Shown in pieces: positions 34,023 through 41,216 of a DNA stretch of 41,216 nucleotides. Location: NCBI GenBank assembly GCA_964433875.1, contig CAYSSO010000015.1:1-41216 (forward strand), given 5' to 3'. Each line of letters starts with the position of its first letter. Position 1 is the stretch's first letter. The position numbers and the translations under genes are program-made. Origin of the DNA: Athalassotoga sp964433875 (GTDB lineage: Bacteria > Thermotogota > Thermotogae > Mesoaciditogales > Mesoaciditogaceae). A model generated the notes under the pieces. That model ran no database searches. It saw only the letters and a list, made by a program, of their open reading frames with translations, and was not told the DNA's origin.

Positions 34023-35918
34023 TCACCTCACAATTAAAAAGATCACGACTAACACGGCAAAGATGTACGCGACGTACGCGTTTATATTTCCATTCATGAG
34101 TACATTCGAAAGCACCTTTTCTACCTTTAAAACCGCATATTTTAAGGCATCGTAGAAAGCGCTTACGAAATCGACGATCTCTATGTGTGCCTCATTTTCC
34201 GAAATCTTCTCTTTTGTCATGTACACCTTTTTAAGCACGATCTCGAGTATTGCCGAATAGGCCGGTGCGCTGAAATATTCTCCCCCTTCAATGGGCAATC
34301 CGCCGTTCCACGAATCGACACGCCTGACCTTTTGCCTTCTTTTAAGGTAAAAGGCCAAGGGAAAGATGAAAAGAACGGCTGTGACTATCGCGAAAAATGC
34401 CGGCGAGACGACTCCGAAAATGGGCACGGATGAAATCATCAAAAACGGAGAGGGCACACCCAAAAGTCCCGACGTGAACTGAGAATACCCAAGATATCTT
34501 AAAACAAAAGTGACAAAAATTCCAAATCCAAATACAAGGATCACAAGAAAAAGTTCGGAGATTCTCATCATTGTGGATGGTATGTGTCTGGCTTTCTTTC
34601 CATGATCATATCCCAAAGCCGTGTAGCCTGCAAGTTTGACCATCGAAAAGGCTGACATACCTATTGCCAGCGCGATGAATACGCCTCCGAAGGTCGTCAC
34701 AATGCGGGCAAGTGTATCTGAAAATTTGTAAGACTGGAAAAACGATTCGAGTAGCATCCATTCACCGACAAATCCAACCAATGGAGGAAAAGCGCTGAAA
34801 GAAAGTCCCGAGATCAAAATTCCGAGAGCCGGAATCTTACCGACAGCGCTCCAGGCGCCTCTTAAATCGTCTATGTTATCCTCGTCAAGCGCTTCTTTCG
34901 CATGACCGACTGAAAGGAAGAGCAAAGATTTCGAAAGTGTATGGGAAACTGCGATCAAAATTGCCGTTGCCGAGGCGAAGGCCGACATGATGGCAAGATT
35001 CGGATCACCGCTCGATACCACGGATATACCTATTGCGGCAAGTATCATTCCGTTATTTTCAATCGTAGAATAAGCCGGAAGAGTTTTGAGTTGTTTTACC
35101 GCAACTGCATGGAGGGCGCCCCAAAAAGCAGAGGTCGAGCCAAAGGCGATGGCAAGAATTCCCCACCATTCAAAGTTGTAAAGGTGCAAATTTGGCATCA
35201 GAGAAAGTGCCATGAATATGCCGTAGACTCCCATCAGGGTAAGAGGCGCGCTCAAAAGTGCTGAAACGTTTGACGGCGCCTTCGCATGTGCTCCTATAAG
35301 CCACGTGTGGAAAGGGAATATGCCCATTTTAACGATGAACGCAAAGGTTGACATGATCAAAAAGATCACGGTGCCTGAATTTTGAGCGAATGAAAAATTA
35401 CCGTTTTTTAAAAACAAAGATGCGAAGGCCACTATTAAACTGACCGTTGAAAGTTCTCCGAAGGCCAAAAATTCAAAGGCTTCTTTGAAGGAACCTTTAT
35501 GTTTGAGAATTAACAGGTAAGACGAGATCGTCATCATCTCCCAGCCGGTTATGAAGGTAAGGCCATCTTTTGCCATGAATATGATCATCATGCCAAAAAC
35601 AGAAAGGTTTAACCACAGCGCCATATCTTTGGGGTAAAACTTTCCGTAATCTATTGAATAGATCGATATTGCTATCCATGATATCGCCGCTATGGTCATA
35701 AAAACTCCTGAGGTATGGTTCATTCCAAGTTCCATGTACACTTTGGGCAATATTTCTACTTTGCCGAGGGTGAATGGATAAAATGTTCCGATTATACCCT
35801 CTGTCAGCGCAAAGACGGAACCTATTGCCGACAGAGTGTAAGAAATCTCTTTTTTGAACGCGAAGGCGATTCCGGCAAAATAAAGTCCGAGCGCAATGTA
35901 CGCCATCATATCGATCAA
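34023..35918 (-). CDS. Antiporter-like membrane subunit, HyfB/NuoL type
   Basis: A 631-residue membrane protein with about 16 predicted helices, related to the proton-pumping NuoL/M/N and Mrp subunits. Functional motifs are kept: the Glu in GWEMMTISSYLL (helix 5), FPFHTWLIGAHAKAPSNVSALLS (split: FPFHTWLIGAH, AKAPSNVSALLS) in helices 7-8 with His and Lys, and SHTLSKSLLFLSVG with the Lys on the broken helix. Size and C-terminal extension match HyfB of hydrogenase 4. Start overlaps the NuoB-like stop (ATGA). Confidence 0.92.
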   Translation of the reverse strand: MIDMMAYIALGLYFAGIAFAFKKEISYTLSAIGSVFALTEGIIGTFYPFTLGKVEILPKVYMELGMNHTSGVFMTIAAISWIAISIYSIDYGKFYPKDMALWLNLSVFGMMIIFMAKDGLTFITGWEMMTISSYLLILKHKGSFKEAFEFLAFGELSTVSLIVAFASLFLKNGNFSFAQNSGTVIFLIMSTFAFIVKMGIFPFHTWLIGAHAKAPSNVSALLSAPLTLMGVYGIFMALSLMPNLHLYNFEWWGILAIAFGSTSAFWGALHAVAVKQLKTLPAYSTIENNGMILAAIGISVVSSGDPNLAIMSAFASATAILIAVSHTLSKSLLFLSVGHAKEALDEDNIDDLRGAWSAVGKIPALGILISGLSFSAFPPLVGFVGEWMLLESFFQSYKFSDTLARIVTTFGGVFIALAIGMSAFSMVKLAGYTALGYDHGKKARHIPSTMMRISELFLVILVFGFGIFVTFVLRYLGYSQFTSGLLGVPSPFLMISSVPIFGVVSPAFFAIVTAVLFIFPLAFYLKRRQKVRRVDSWNGGLPIEGGEYFSAPAYSAILEIVLKKVYMTKEKISENEAHIEIVDFVSAFYDALKYAVLKVEKVLSNVLMNGNINAYVAYIFAVLVVIFLIVR

Positions 35919-36352
35919 TTCCTTTCCATGATCTTCAAAAGTGTGCTCAAAATATCTGAAGGTTCGGGATTTTTAAGCCTTCCGACGACATTTGGAAGAT
36001 CAAGATCCATCTCATCGTCTTCTTCAACGATTAAAATTCCGAAAGGCTCAGGCATTTGTGCTATCGTGTTCATCAAAGGGGTAATCATCTTTTCTGTCGG
36101 TGTCCCGAGCACGATAAGCAGATCTGCATGCCGTGGGGAATCCGAAAAATATATCCCGAACCTGTGCGTGTTGTATTGAGCACTTTGGAGTGCTTTTATC
36201 TCGAAATTCAAAAGATTTGAATTTCCCACATCTATTGTGTAGATATGCATCGATCTCTTGAAAATCTTCATCGTTCTGACCGTTTCTTTCGATGGTTGAA
36301 ACGTTTTTTCCGTTAAAGATCTCTTCAATCCTCTTGTTGGCCACCATATCAT
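35915..36352 (-). CDS. NuoB/HyfI-like small subunit lacking all iron-sulfur cysteines
   Basis: A 145-residue protein homologous to the small subunit of complex I and group 4 hydrogenases: WWPTRGL, RSMHIYTIDVGNSN, HRFGIYFSDSPRHADLLIVLG and QMPEPFGILIVEE line up with the family. But the GSCNGC cluster motif reads GNSNLL (Ser45, Leu48), the GDCA site reads EEDDE, and the last site has none: the protein contains no cysteine. The N2-type [4Fe-4S] cluster therefore cannot be bound. ATG at 36352 with GAGGTGAT is chosen over one at 36382. Confidence 0.88.
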   Translation of the reverse strand: MIWWPTRGLKRSLTEKTFQPSKETVRTMKIFKRSMHIYTIDVGNSNLLNFEIKALQSAQYNTHRFGIYFSDSPRHADLLIVLGTPTEKMITPLMNTIAQMPEPFGILIVEEDDEMDLDLPNVVGRLKNPEPSDILSTLLKIMERN

Positions 36353-36362
36353 ACCAATCACC

Positions 36363-37574
36363 TCAAAGCGCTCCATCCGCAAAGTTCATTCCGAAGGATT
36401 CAACGGCAAATTGAAAGTCCGTAAAGATATTTCCTCTCAAAGCGTTCGCAATTCCTTTGAAGGCAAAAAAGGACGGCGTTACGATGTAGATATCCGATAT
36501 CTTTGAATCTTTGACGTCTACCCTGTACGCGACGGTCCCGCTCGGAGATTCGCAATATCCTAACCCTTTTTCGTAACCGGTCTCGTTATTTTCATCCGAA
36601 CTTTCGATCTGCTCTAAAATTACCCTCTGACTTTCAAAGATCTCTTCTGCCCTTACTTCCATCCTCGCAAGACTATCCCCTTCGTTCTTTGTGGGGATCT
36701 TTAAATTCTTGTATTTGGGATCGTTGAGCCTTAGGTCCTCCTTTATACCTGTTGCTCTCAATGTGGGACCTGTTATCCCGATATTTATCGCTTCCGAAGA
36801 GTTTAAAACGGCCGTCGAATAAAGCCTGTCCAAAAAGTTTCCGCTCTCGAGCACCCCTTTGTAAAGTTCGCCGAACTCGGACGTTATTCTTTGAAGATCG
36901 GATTTTAGATTTTCAAATCTTCTTTCGTCAAAATTTTTTATTCCTCCTATATCGTTAAAACCCTTTAGATATCTCGATCCGCTGAAATTCTTGTTCATTC
37001 TCAAACTCTCCTCGAAAAGATAACTCATGTGAGACGTCAAAACTTTTTGTGCTGCTGCCTGTGCGAGTTGGTAAATGACGTAAAGATGATTGTAAATCCG
37101 TTCGAGTTCAAGCGCTGTTGTTCTTAGTTTTTCGCTTTTGGAATCCACGTTGATGCCATTTGCTGATTCCACTGCCCTTGTGAACGCCAAGGAGTGTGAA
37201 AAAGTAAAATTGCCGCAGACCTTTTCGACCATTTTCAGAGCGGACTTGAAATCGAGGCCTATAATCCTTTTTGAGATATTCCTATGCTTGTAGGAAAGAT
37301 CGACATCGACAGAGAGAATTCTTTCTCCGTAGGTGTAAAGGTGATAAATGCCCGCTTCCCCGACTCCGGATGTAACGGGACCATATCTGAAATCAAAGAC
37401 TCCCTCGCCGGTTCTTACCGGGTCATCGGAGCCTATTATCAAATCGCGAGATTTTACAAAAGCATAATTCGGCGTGTACATGTTTTCTGGATCGATCTCG
37501 ATCGAGATGACCCCGTCTTCCTGGACGATGTAATAATCGACGTCCTTGCGAAACGTCCCGAGCAATATCTTCAT
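36363..37574 (-). CDS. NuoD/HyfG-like large subunit lacking nickel ligands
   Basis: A 403-residue protein homologous to the catalytic large subunit of group 4 [NiFe] hydrogenases and NuoD. Seen: FRYGPVTSGVGEAG, GERILSVDVDLSYKHRNI, VEKVCGNFTFSHSLAFTRAVE (split: VEKVCGNFTFSH, SLAFTRAVE), and GYCESPSGTVAYRV. The N-terminal nickel motif CGxC has become C120-G-N-F123. The C-terminal DPCxxC has become GMNFAD. Three of four nickel cysteines are gone, so no hydrogenase activity is possible. Start overlaps the HyfF-like stop (ATGA). Confidence 0.9.
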   Translation of the reverse strand: MKILLGTFRKDVDYYIVQEDGVISIEIDPENMYTPNYAFVKSRDLIIGSDDPVRTGEGVFDFRYGPVTSGVGEAGIYHLYTYGERILSVDVDLSYKHRNISKRIIGLDFKSALKMVEKVCGNFTFSHSLAFTRAVESANGINVDSKSEKLRTTALELERIYNHLYVIYQLAQAAAQKVLTSHMSYLFEESLRMNKNFSGSRYLKGFNDIGGIKNFDERRFENLKSDLQRITSEFGELYKGVLESGNFLDRLYSTAVLNSSEAINIGITGPTLRATGIKEDLRLNDPKYKNLKIPTKNEGDSLARMEVRAEEIFESQRVILEQIESSDENNETGYEKGLGYCESPSGTVAYRVDVKDSKISDIYIVTPSFFAFKGIANALRGNIFTDFQFAVESFGMNFADGAL

Positions 37575-38929
37575 TTTATCACCTTGCTTATAAACGGTAT
37601 GAAAAAGATAACAAGTATAGAAAAGACAGTATCGATTATCGGAACAAGAGTTCCTATTCTTTTTCGATCCATCTTTTCTCCTTCAGAGTCGGAGAAGATC
37701 ATTTTGCCGACTTTGAAGTTCATCGAAATGAATGCAAGCGCCAGAAAACCGACTAACAATAAAGTCCACCCTATATTTAATACGGAGAGCAAAACAAGGA
37801 TTATCATGATCTCTCCGAAGAAGGTTCCGAATGGCGGCATTCCCGTTATCGCCATCGCATCGAAAAGCAGAGTGTAAGCGGTGGACGGCATACGTTTAGC
37901 GACGCCTTTAATTTCATCAATCTTCAAAGTTTTATACCTCGATAAAAGATTTCCGCTCAGGAAAAAGGTTGAAGATTTCGCAAAGGCATGCGAAATTATC
38001 AACACAAAAACGCCAATAAGAGCATATCCTCCTAAAGATATCCCGATCAATGCCATTCCCATGTTTTCCATTGTGGAATAGGCGAATAACCTTTTGTAAT
38101 TCGTCTGAACTGCCATAAGGCTCGCGGAAATGACGACGGTCAAAAATCCGAGCACAAGCGCAAAGGTTTTAACGTACGCAACGGGTGTGAACTGTATGAC
38201 TCTGATTATCGCGTAAAGTGCGACAGGCAGTAAGACGCCGGAAAAAATCGCGCTAACCGGCGCCGGCGCTTTTCCGTGAACGTCCGGAAGCCACGTGTGC
38301 ATCGGGAAGATTCCTGCCTTTGTGCCGTACCCTATTATGGCCATCATGCTGCCGAGGGGAAGGAGCGTTGAAAATGCATTCATCGTCAGCAATTTGGATA
38401 TATCAAGTGTGCCTGTCGCAGCGTATATCAAGATATTTGATATGAAAGAGATGACTAACCCGCTTGAGACTATTATTATGTATCTCCACGTCGCCTCTAT
38501 CGATGATTCGTCGTTCTCCACCGCAACCAAAAGCGCACTCGTGACGGTTGTTGCCTCTATACCGACCCAGACGAGGCCGAGGTTGTTTACCGAAACTGAA
38601 AAGAACATTGAAAATGCGAAGAGATTAAGCAAAAGATAGTAAAACCTTTTTTGAAAAAGCGGTTCATCGATGTATTTTAAAAAAGTCGTCGAAAAGATGA
38701 CCGTCATCGTGTAAACAATGGAGATTGTCAAAATCATGATCTTCGAAATTCCGTCCAAAAACAGGAAAGCATCCGATACGTCTGGCAGGAAAAGAATCAC
38801 GATCGAAAAGGCAACGGTAGATATAGATGTGATCACGGAGATAATCTCTTCGAATTTTTCGATCTTTGCAAGACACAACAAAGCGCCTATCAAACTTGCG
38901 ACCATTGGAAAAATGTAGAATACATTCAT
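37571..38929 (-). CDS. Antiporter-like membrane subunit, HyfF/NuoN type
   Basis: A 452-residue membrane protein with about 14 predicted helices, NuoM/N-like. Motifs kept: WVGIEATTVTSALLVA (Glu of helix 5), AGIFPMHTWLPDVHGKAPAP (in 20 residues) with the helix 7-8 Lys, and ISHAFAKSSTFFLSG with the Lys of the discontinuous helix. This argues that the ion path is functional. HyfF is the second pump-like subunit of hydrogenase 4. Starts after GAGGGGATAGGAA. Confidence 0.92.
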   Translation of the reverse strand: MNVFYIFPMVASLIGALLCLAKIEKFEEIISVITSISTVAFSIVILFLPDVSDAFLFLDGISKIMILTISIVYTMTVIFSTTFLKYIDEPLFQKRFYYLLLNLFAFSMFFSVSVNNLGLVWVGIEATTVTSALLVAVENDESSIEATWRYIIIVSSGLVISFISNILIYAATGTLDISKLLTMNAFSTLLPLGSMMAIIGYGTKAGIFPMHTWLPDVHGKAPAPVSAIFSGVLLPVALYAIIRVIQFTPVAYVKTFALVLGFLTVVISASLMAVQTNYKRLFAYSTMENMGMALIGISLGGYALIGVFVLIISHAFAKSSTFFLSGNLLSRYKTLKIDEIKGVAKRMPSTAYTLLFDAMAITGMPPFGTFFGEIMIILVLLSVLNIGWTLLLVGFLALAFISMNFKVGKMIFSDSEGEKMDRKRIGTLVPIIDTVFSILVIFFIPFISKVIK

Positions 38930-38932
38930 TTC

Positions 38933-39568
38933 CTATCCCCTCAATTCATCAAAATCGTCTGATTTTTTTGGAGTGCTTTCCCTCATCCTCATTATGATTC
39001 CCGAAATCATGACAACTCCTATGAGATCGAGAACAGTTCCAGCCTCAATGCTGAATGGAAGGTCCGGAAAGAGGTAGCCTGTGAACAAGAAGGCGGCATT
39101 CTCCATGACCATGTATCCGATCAATTGGATGAAAGCATTTTTCCTCGATATTATGAGGAAGGCCCCCTGGAAGATGAGCGCGACGGGGATCGCACCCGAC
39201 AGAACTCCGACGAAATTCAACATCGTAACGTCGTAAAGCACGTAAGCGAAGATCGCTATCACAAGAGAAATTATTATCGAAAATGCGGTTCCCATCGCAG
39301 GCTTTGATTCTCTTTCTCTCCGCGGATCTTTTGAAAGCCTTCTGAGAATGAAGGTCGGGATGAAAAACCCTCTTATCGCCGCAGTCAGGATGGCAAGAAT
39401 GAGCACAAGGTAGGAATGCTGAATGAAACTGAGGTAAAACAAAAAGGTCGAGATGATGTACGATCCGATCGAAAAGGTTTTGACGATCTTTGTGACATAT
39501 ACCTCCCATTGCATGAAGATCACAAGCAGTACTTCCGAAAAGCCTATAAGCATGAAGAAATCCTTCAT
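38933..39568 (-). CDS. HyfE-like membrane subunit (NuoK-related)
   Basis: A 211-residue membrane protein with about seven helices, similar to HyfE. The C-terminal part contains QLIGYMVMENAAFLF, where NuoK has its conserved Glu in a membrane helix. The middle holds a basic loop (RRLSKDPRRERESKP). ATG at 39568 is preferred over 39595 because GAGGTGAT lies just before it. Confidence 0.88.
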   Translation of the reverse strand: MKDFFMLIGFSEVLLVIFMQWEVYVTKIVKTFSIGSYIISTFLFYLSFIQHSYLVLILAILTAAIRGFFIPTFILRRLSKDPRRERESKPAMGTAFSIIISLVIAIFAYVLYDVTMLNFVGVLSGAIPVALIFQGAFLIISRKNAFIQLIGYMVMENAAFLFTGYLFPDLPFSIEAGTVLDLIGVVMISGIIMRMRESTPKKSDDFDELRG

Positions 39569-39572
39569 ATTA

Positions 39573-40511
39573 TCACCTCGATACGCTGAAGGCAAGAAAA
39601 CTTAAAAATGCCAGCGAAAAGGCTATTGAAATGTAGTCAAAATTTTTCAAAAGTCTGAACTTTGAGACGCTCTCTTCGAAAAAAGCAAAAACTATCGCAA
39701 GGCCCATTAATTTTAAAAGTTGAATTCCCATGTATATCAAAATGGCATTCCAGTCCATTTTCATCGGAACCCAGAAAGGTATGGTGTAGACGTTTAAAAA
39801 GACACTCATCAAAAGGAATTGTTTTGCATATCCTCCCCATTTGAAGAACGCGAGATCTGGTCCGGAATACTCGATCTCCATCGATTGATCTATAGATCCG
39901 AGTTCGGCGGTCGAATGCGATTCGATGGGAAGTTTTCCAGTCTCAACGAGTAAAACCATGAAGAAAGCCGCAGCGACAAACCAGTGAACGAGAGACAGAT
40001 ACCACGTCGTTGAAGTCTGGAGCACGTTGTTTATGACGTAAGGGTTGTTAGTCCTCGAAATCACACCAAGCATTATGAAGATCAAAACGGTTATAGGCTC
40101 GGACAGTGCGCCAATGCTTGCCGATCTTGATGTGCCGAGATGGGCATAGTTGCTTCTGCTGTCCAGAGCCATGAGTTTTTTGAATGTTGCGGCAGCACCG
40201 AAGGTAAGACCGCCTCCTATGAAGTCCACAACGGGACCAAATTGCAACGGGAAGGCAGTTATTATCGGGAGAACGAGTGTCAGCAACATGTAAAGCGCAA
40301 AGGTAACGTAAGGTCCTATCCTGAAGATCGGAGAGGACTTTGCGGGAACAACATTTTCCTTTTTGAAAAGTTTTATAAGGTCATAATAGGGTTGAAAGAT
40401 ACTTGGTCCCTTTTTGGATTCGATTTTTTCTTCTGTCGTAGAGATTATTCCGACAATAAGCGGGGCAAGCGCTAATACATATATAAGCTGGATTACACTT
40501 AGAATTACCAC
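39573..40511 (-). CDS. NuoH/HyfC-like membrane subunit
   Basis: A 312-residue membrane protein with about eight helices. NuoH-family landmarks: KKGPSIFQPYYDLIKLFKKE (20 residues) near the start, and the acidic loop ETGKLPIESHSTAELG with QSMEIEYSGPDLAFFKWG, which in complex I lines the path joining the quinone or active site to the pumps. A longer frame begins at 40601, but AGGAGG six bases before the GTG at 40511 fixes the start. It is the first gene of the operon; its ribosome site lies in a hairpin. Confidence 0.93.
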   Translation of the reverse strand: MVILSVIQLIYVLALAPLIVGIISTTEEKIESKKGPSIFQPYYDLIKLFKKENVVPAKSSPIFRIGPYVTFALYMLLTLVLPIITAFPLQFGPVVDFIGGGLTFGAAATFKKLMALDSRSNYAHLGTSRSASIGALSEPITVLIFIMLGVISRTNNPYVINNVLQTSTTWYLSLVHWFVAAAFFMVLLVETGKLPIESHSTAELGSIDQSMEIEYSGPDLAFFKWGGYAKQFLLMSVFLNVYTIPFWVPMKMDWNAILIYMGIQLLKLMGLAIVFAFFEESVSKFRLLKNFDYISIAFSLAFLSFLAFSVSR

Positions 40512-40583
40512 AATACACCTCCTACCTGAAAAATGGTAGGAGTCATTGGCTTGTAAGCGGTTTCGGCAGACTCCACTGCCGTT
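40512..40583 (-). promoter_or_regulatory. Structured leader with pseudoknot, candidate riboswitch, before the Ehr-like operon
   Basis: A TATAAT (40595-40590) puts the RNA start near 40583. The RNA folds a first hairpin CGGCAG/CUGCCG with loop UGGAGU (40581-40564). The last stem, CUCCUACC (40542-40535) with GGUAGGAG (40526-40519), hides the AGGAGG site. The loop GGAGU can instead pair with ACUCC (40543-40539), which overlaps the SD-hiding arm, so the two states exclude each other. It does not match a riboswitch class I can recall. Confidence 0.6.
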
Positions 40584-40668
40584 TGACCGATTATACAACA
40601 TTCATTGTTTAAAAGAAGTTAATTGCTTTTTTCTAAAATGCGATGAAAATGTGGTATGATTTATCCTT

Positions 40669-40974
40669 TTAGAACATTTCGAGAAATTCGGCTGGTGTGA
40701 CGATCTTCAAACCTAATTTTGAACACTCATTAACTACTTTCTCACAGGTTAAGTCTTTGTCTCCGGTTATCAAAATTTTGGCATCGTTCTCTATCGCTGC
40801 TGAAATGTAGTGATTATCGGCATCATGATTGAAAATAACGATCATATTTTTTACTTCAACAACATCGATCAGTCCCGCTTTTTCAAGTTCTGCAATCATC
40901 ACCACAAAATCATCAGGATTTATCTTCACTTTCTTTTTCTTGGCTTGTTTTGCAAAGGAATAAATGTCATTCAC
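40669..40974 (-). CDS. PIN-domain protein, N-terminally truncated
   Basis: A 101-residue protein with the C-terminal half of a PIN ribonuclease domain: FNHDADNHYISAAIENDAKI, then LITGDKDLT and IVTPAEFLEMF. This is the COG1569-type pattern, with the acidic residues of the second and third sites. The first strand with its DTNV-type Asp is absent, and no such segment is found upstream in any frame. It is probably a decayed VapC-like toxin. The GTG at 40974 overlaps the stop of a small upstream frame. Confidence 0.65.
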   Translation of the reverse strand: MNDIYSFAKQAKKKKVKINPDDFVVMIAELEKAGLIDVVEVKNMIVIFNHDADNHYISAAIENDAKILITGDKDLTCEKVVNECSKLGLKIVTPAEFLEMF

Positions 40975-41084
40975 GAACTGTTGAGGAACTTTGTTTTCTT
41001 GAAAGCGTCCTTTGTTTTTTGAATGAGAAGATCCAATTTTTCTATGGGACTCAAAGGCAAAACTCTTGCAATAGGGATGAGCAT
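40971..41084 (-). CDS. Small open frame (37 residues) overlapping the PIN gene
   Basis: ATG at 41084 to TGA at 40971, reading MLIPIARVLPLSPIEKLDLL and then a Lys-rich helix. It overlaps the PIN start by four bases (GTGA), as antitoxin and toxin genes often do. There is no ribosome site and no recognised family, so it may be a relic. Confidence 0.25.
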   Translation of the reverse strand: MLIPIARVLPLSPIEKLDLLIQKTKDAFKKTKFLNSS

Positions 41085-41107
41085 TTATTTTGAGTCAATT
41101 CGGGGTA

Positions 41108-41140
41108 TTGACAGGGACATTTGTTTTATGCTAATATAAT
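41108..41140 (+). promoter_or_regulatory. Strong promoter pointing out of the window
   Basis: TTGACA (41108-41113) with TAATAT (41132-41137, 18-bp spacer) or TATAAT (41135-41140). Downstream are a perfect 9-bp palindrome arm pair TTTAAAAAG/CTTTTTAAA (41157-41176) and a TCATTGAAAAAC stretch. No gene is reached before the window ends. Confidence 0.65.
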
Positions 41141-41216
41141 CTCTGCATTAAGGCAGTTTAAAAAGTTCTTTTTAAATTAGGTCATTGAAAAACGGGCAGC
41201 AAAGAAGGTAAGGTTT

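Noticed and set aside
34023..40511. Functional group 4 [NiFe] hydrogenase or complex I
   Set aside because: Nickel and iron-sulfur ligands are missing in the large and small subunits, and there is no ferredoxin-like or NADH-binding subunit.
40512..40601. Longer N terminus of the NuoH-like subunit
   Set aside because: The upstream part is leader RNA with hairpins; AGGAGG directly precedes the GTG at 40511, and homologues start there.

Overview
The window looks like a piece of a thermophilic or moderately thermophilic Thermotogota chromosome. The reasons are an Omp-alpha-like protein (S-layer homology domain, coiled coil, C-terminal membrane anchor), PEGA-repeat and barrel-like envelope proteins, an orphan family 5 peptide/sugar binding protein, a B12-dependent class II ribonucleotide reductase, and A-rich coding sequence with strong Shine-Dalgarno sites (AGGAGG, AGGTGAT). 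A deep lineage such as Mesoaciditogales is my guess only. A run of 41 Ns (11375-11415) shows a draft scaffold. Almost all genes are recognisable and intact.

Layout. 1-6.2 kb: a DUF4143 ATPase (minus) behind an operator-like inverted repeat, then an envelope pair (lipoprotein plus barrel-like protein) and a solute-binding protein with its own promoter and terminator. 6.2-9.3 kb: a minus operon of RNA methyltransferase, PfkB sugar kinase and ArsB/NhaD-type transporter. 9.3-11.8 kb: a cysteine operon, cysE-cysK plus a PP-loop ATP pyrophosphatase. 11.9-12.2 kb: three tRNAs (Leu-TAA, initiator Met, elongator Met). 12.2-17.9 kb: ksgA, nrdJ, a P-loop protein and a Gfo/Idh/MocA oxidoreductase. 17.9-19.9 kb: groES-groEL (minus) behind a degenerate CIRCE element.

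19.9-20.4 kb is non-coding. It carries about ten copies of TTTTCAACAA, partly helically phased, inside a 64-bp direct repeat, with AT-rich flanks, a candidate replication origin or other large protein-binding array. To its right a single plus-strand run of 13 tightly packed genes (20.4-32.7 kb) joins a phosphatase, coaD, ddl, hslV-hslU, tig, clpP, clpX, tsaD, a radical SAM protein, envelope proteins and metF. Most ATP-dependent proteolysis and chaperone genes thus sit around the array.

32.8-33.4 kb has a glutaredoxin, a small gene apparently starting with ATT, and one half of a 53-bp inverted repeat whose partner lies at 11.8 kb. 33.4-40.6 kb is a minus operon for a membrane complex related to complex I and energy-converting hydrogenases: NuoH-, HyfE-, HyfF-, NuoD-, NuoB- and HyfB-like subunits, then a DUF6062-like Cys-rich protein. 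The membrane ion-pumping motifs look intact, but the NuoB-like subunit has no cysteine at all and the NuoD-like subunit has lost three of four nickel ligands, so it cannot be a hydrogenase: a cofactor-less Ehr-type complex. Its leader can form a pseudoknot that competes with a hairpin hiding the ribosome binding site. The window ends with a truncated PIN-domain gene and a strong promoter pointing out of the window.
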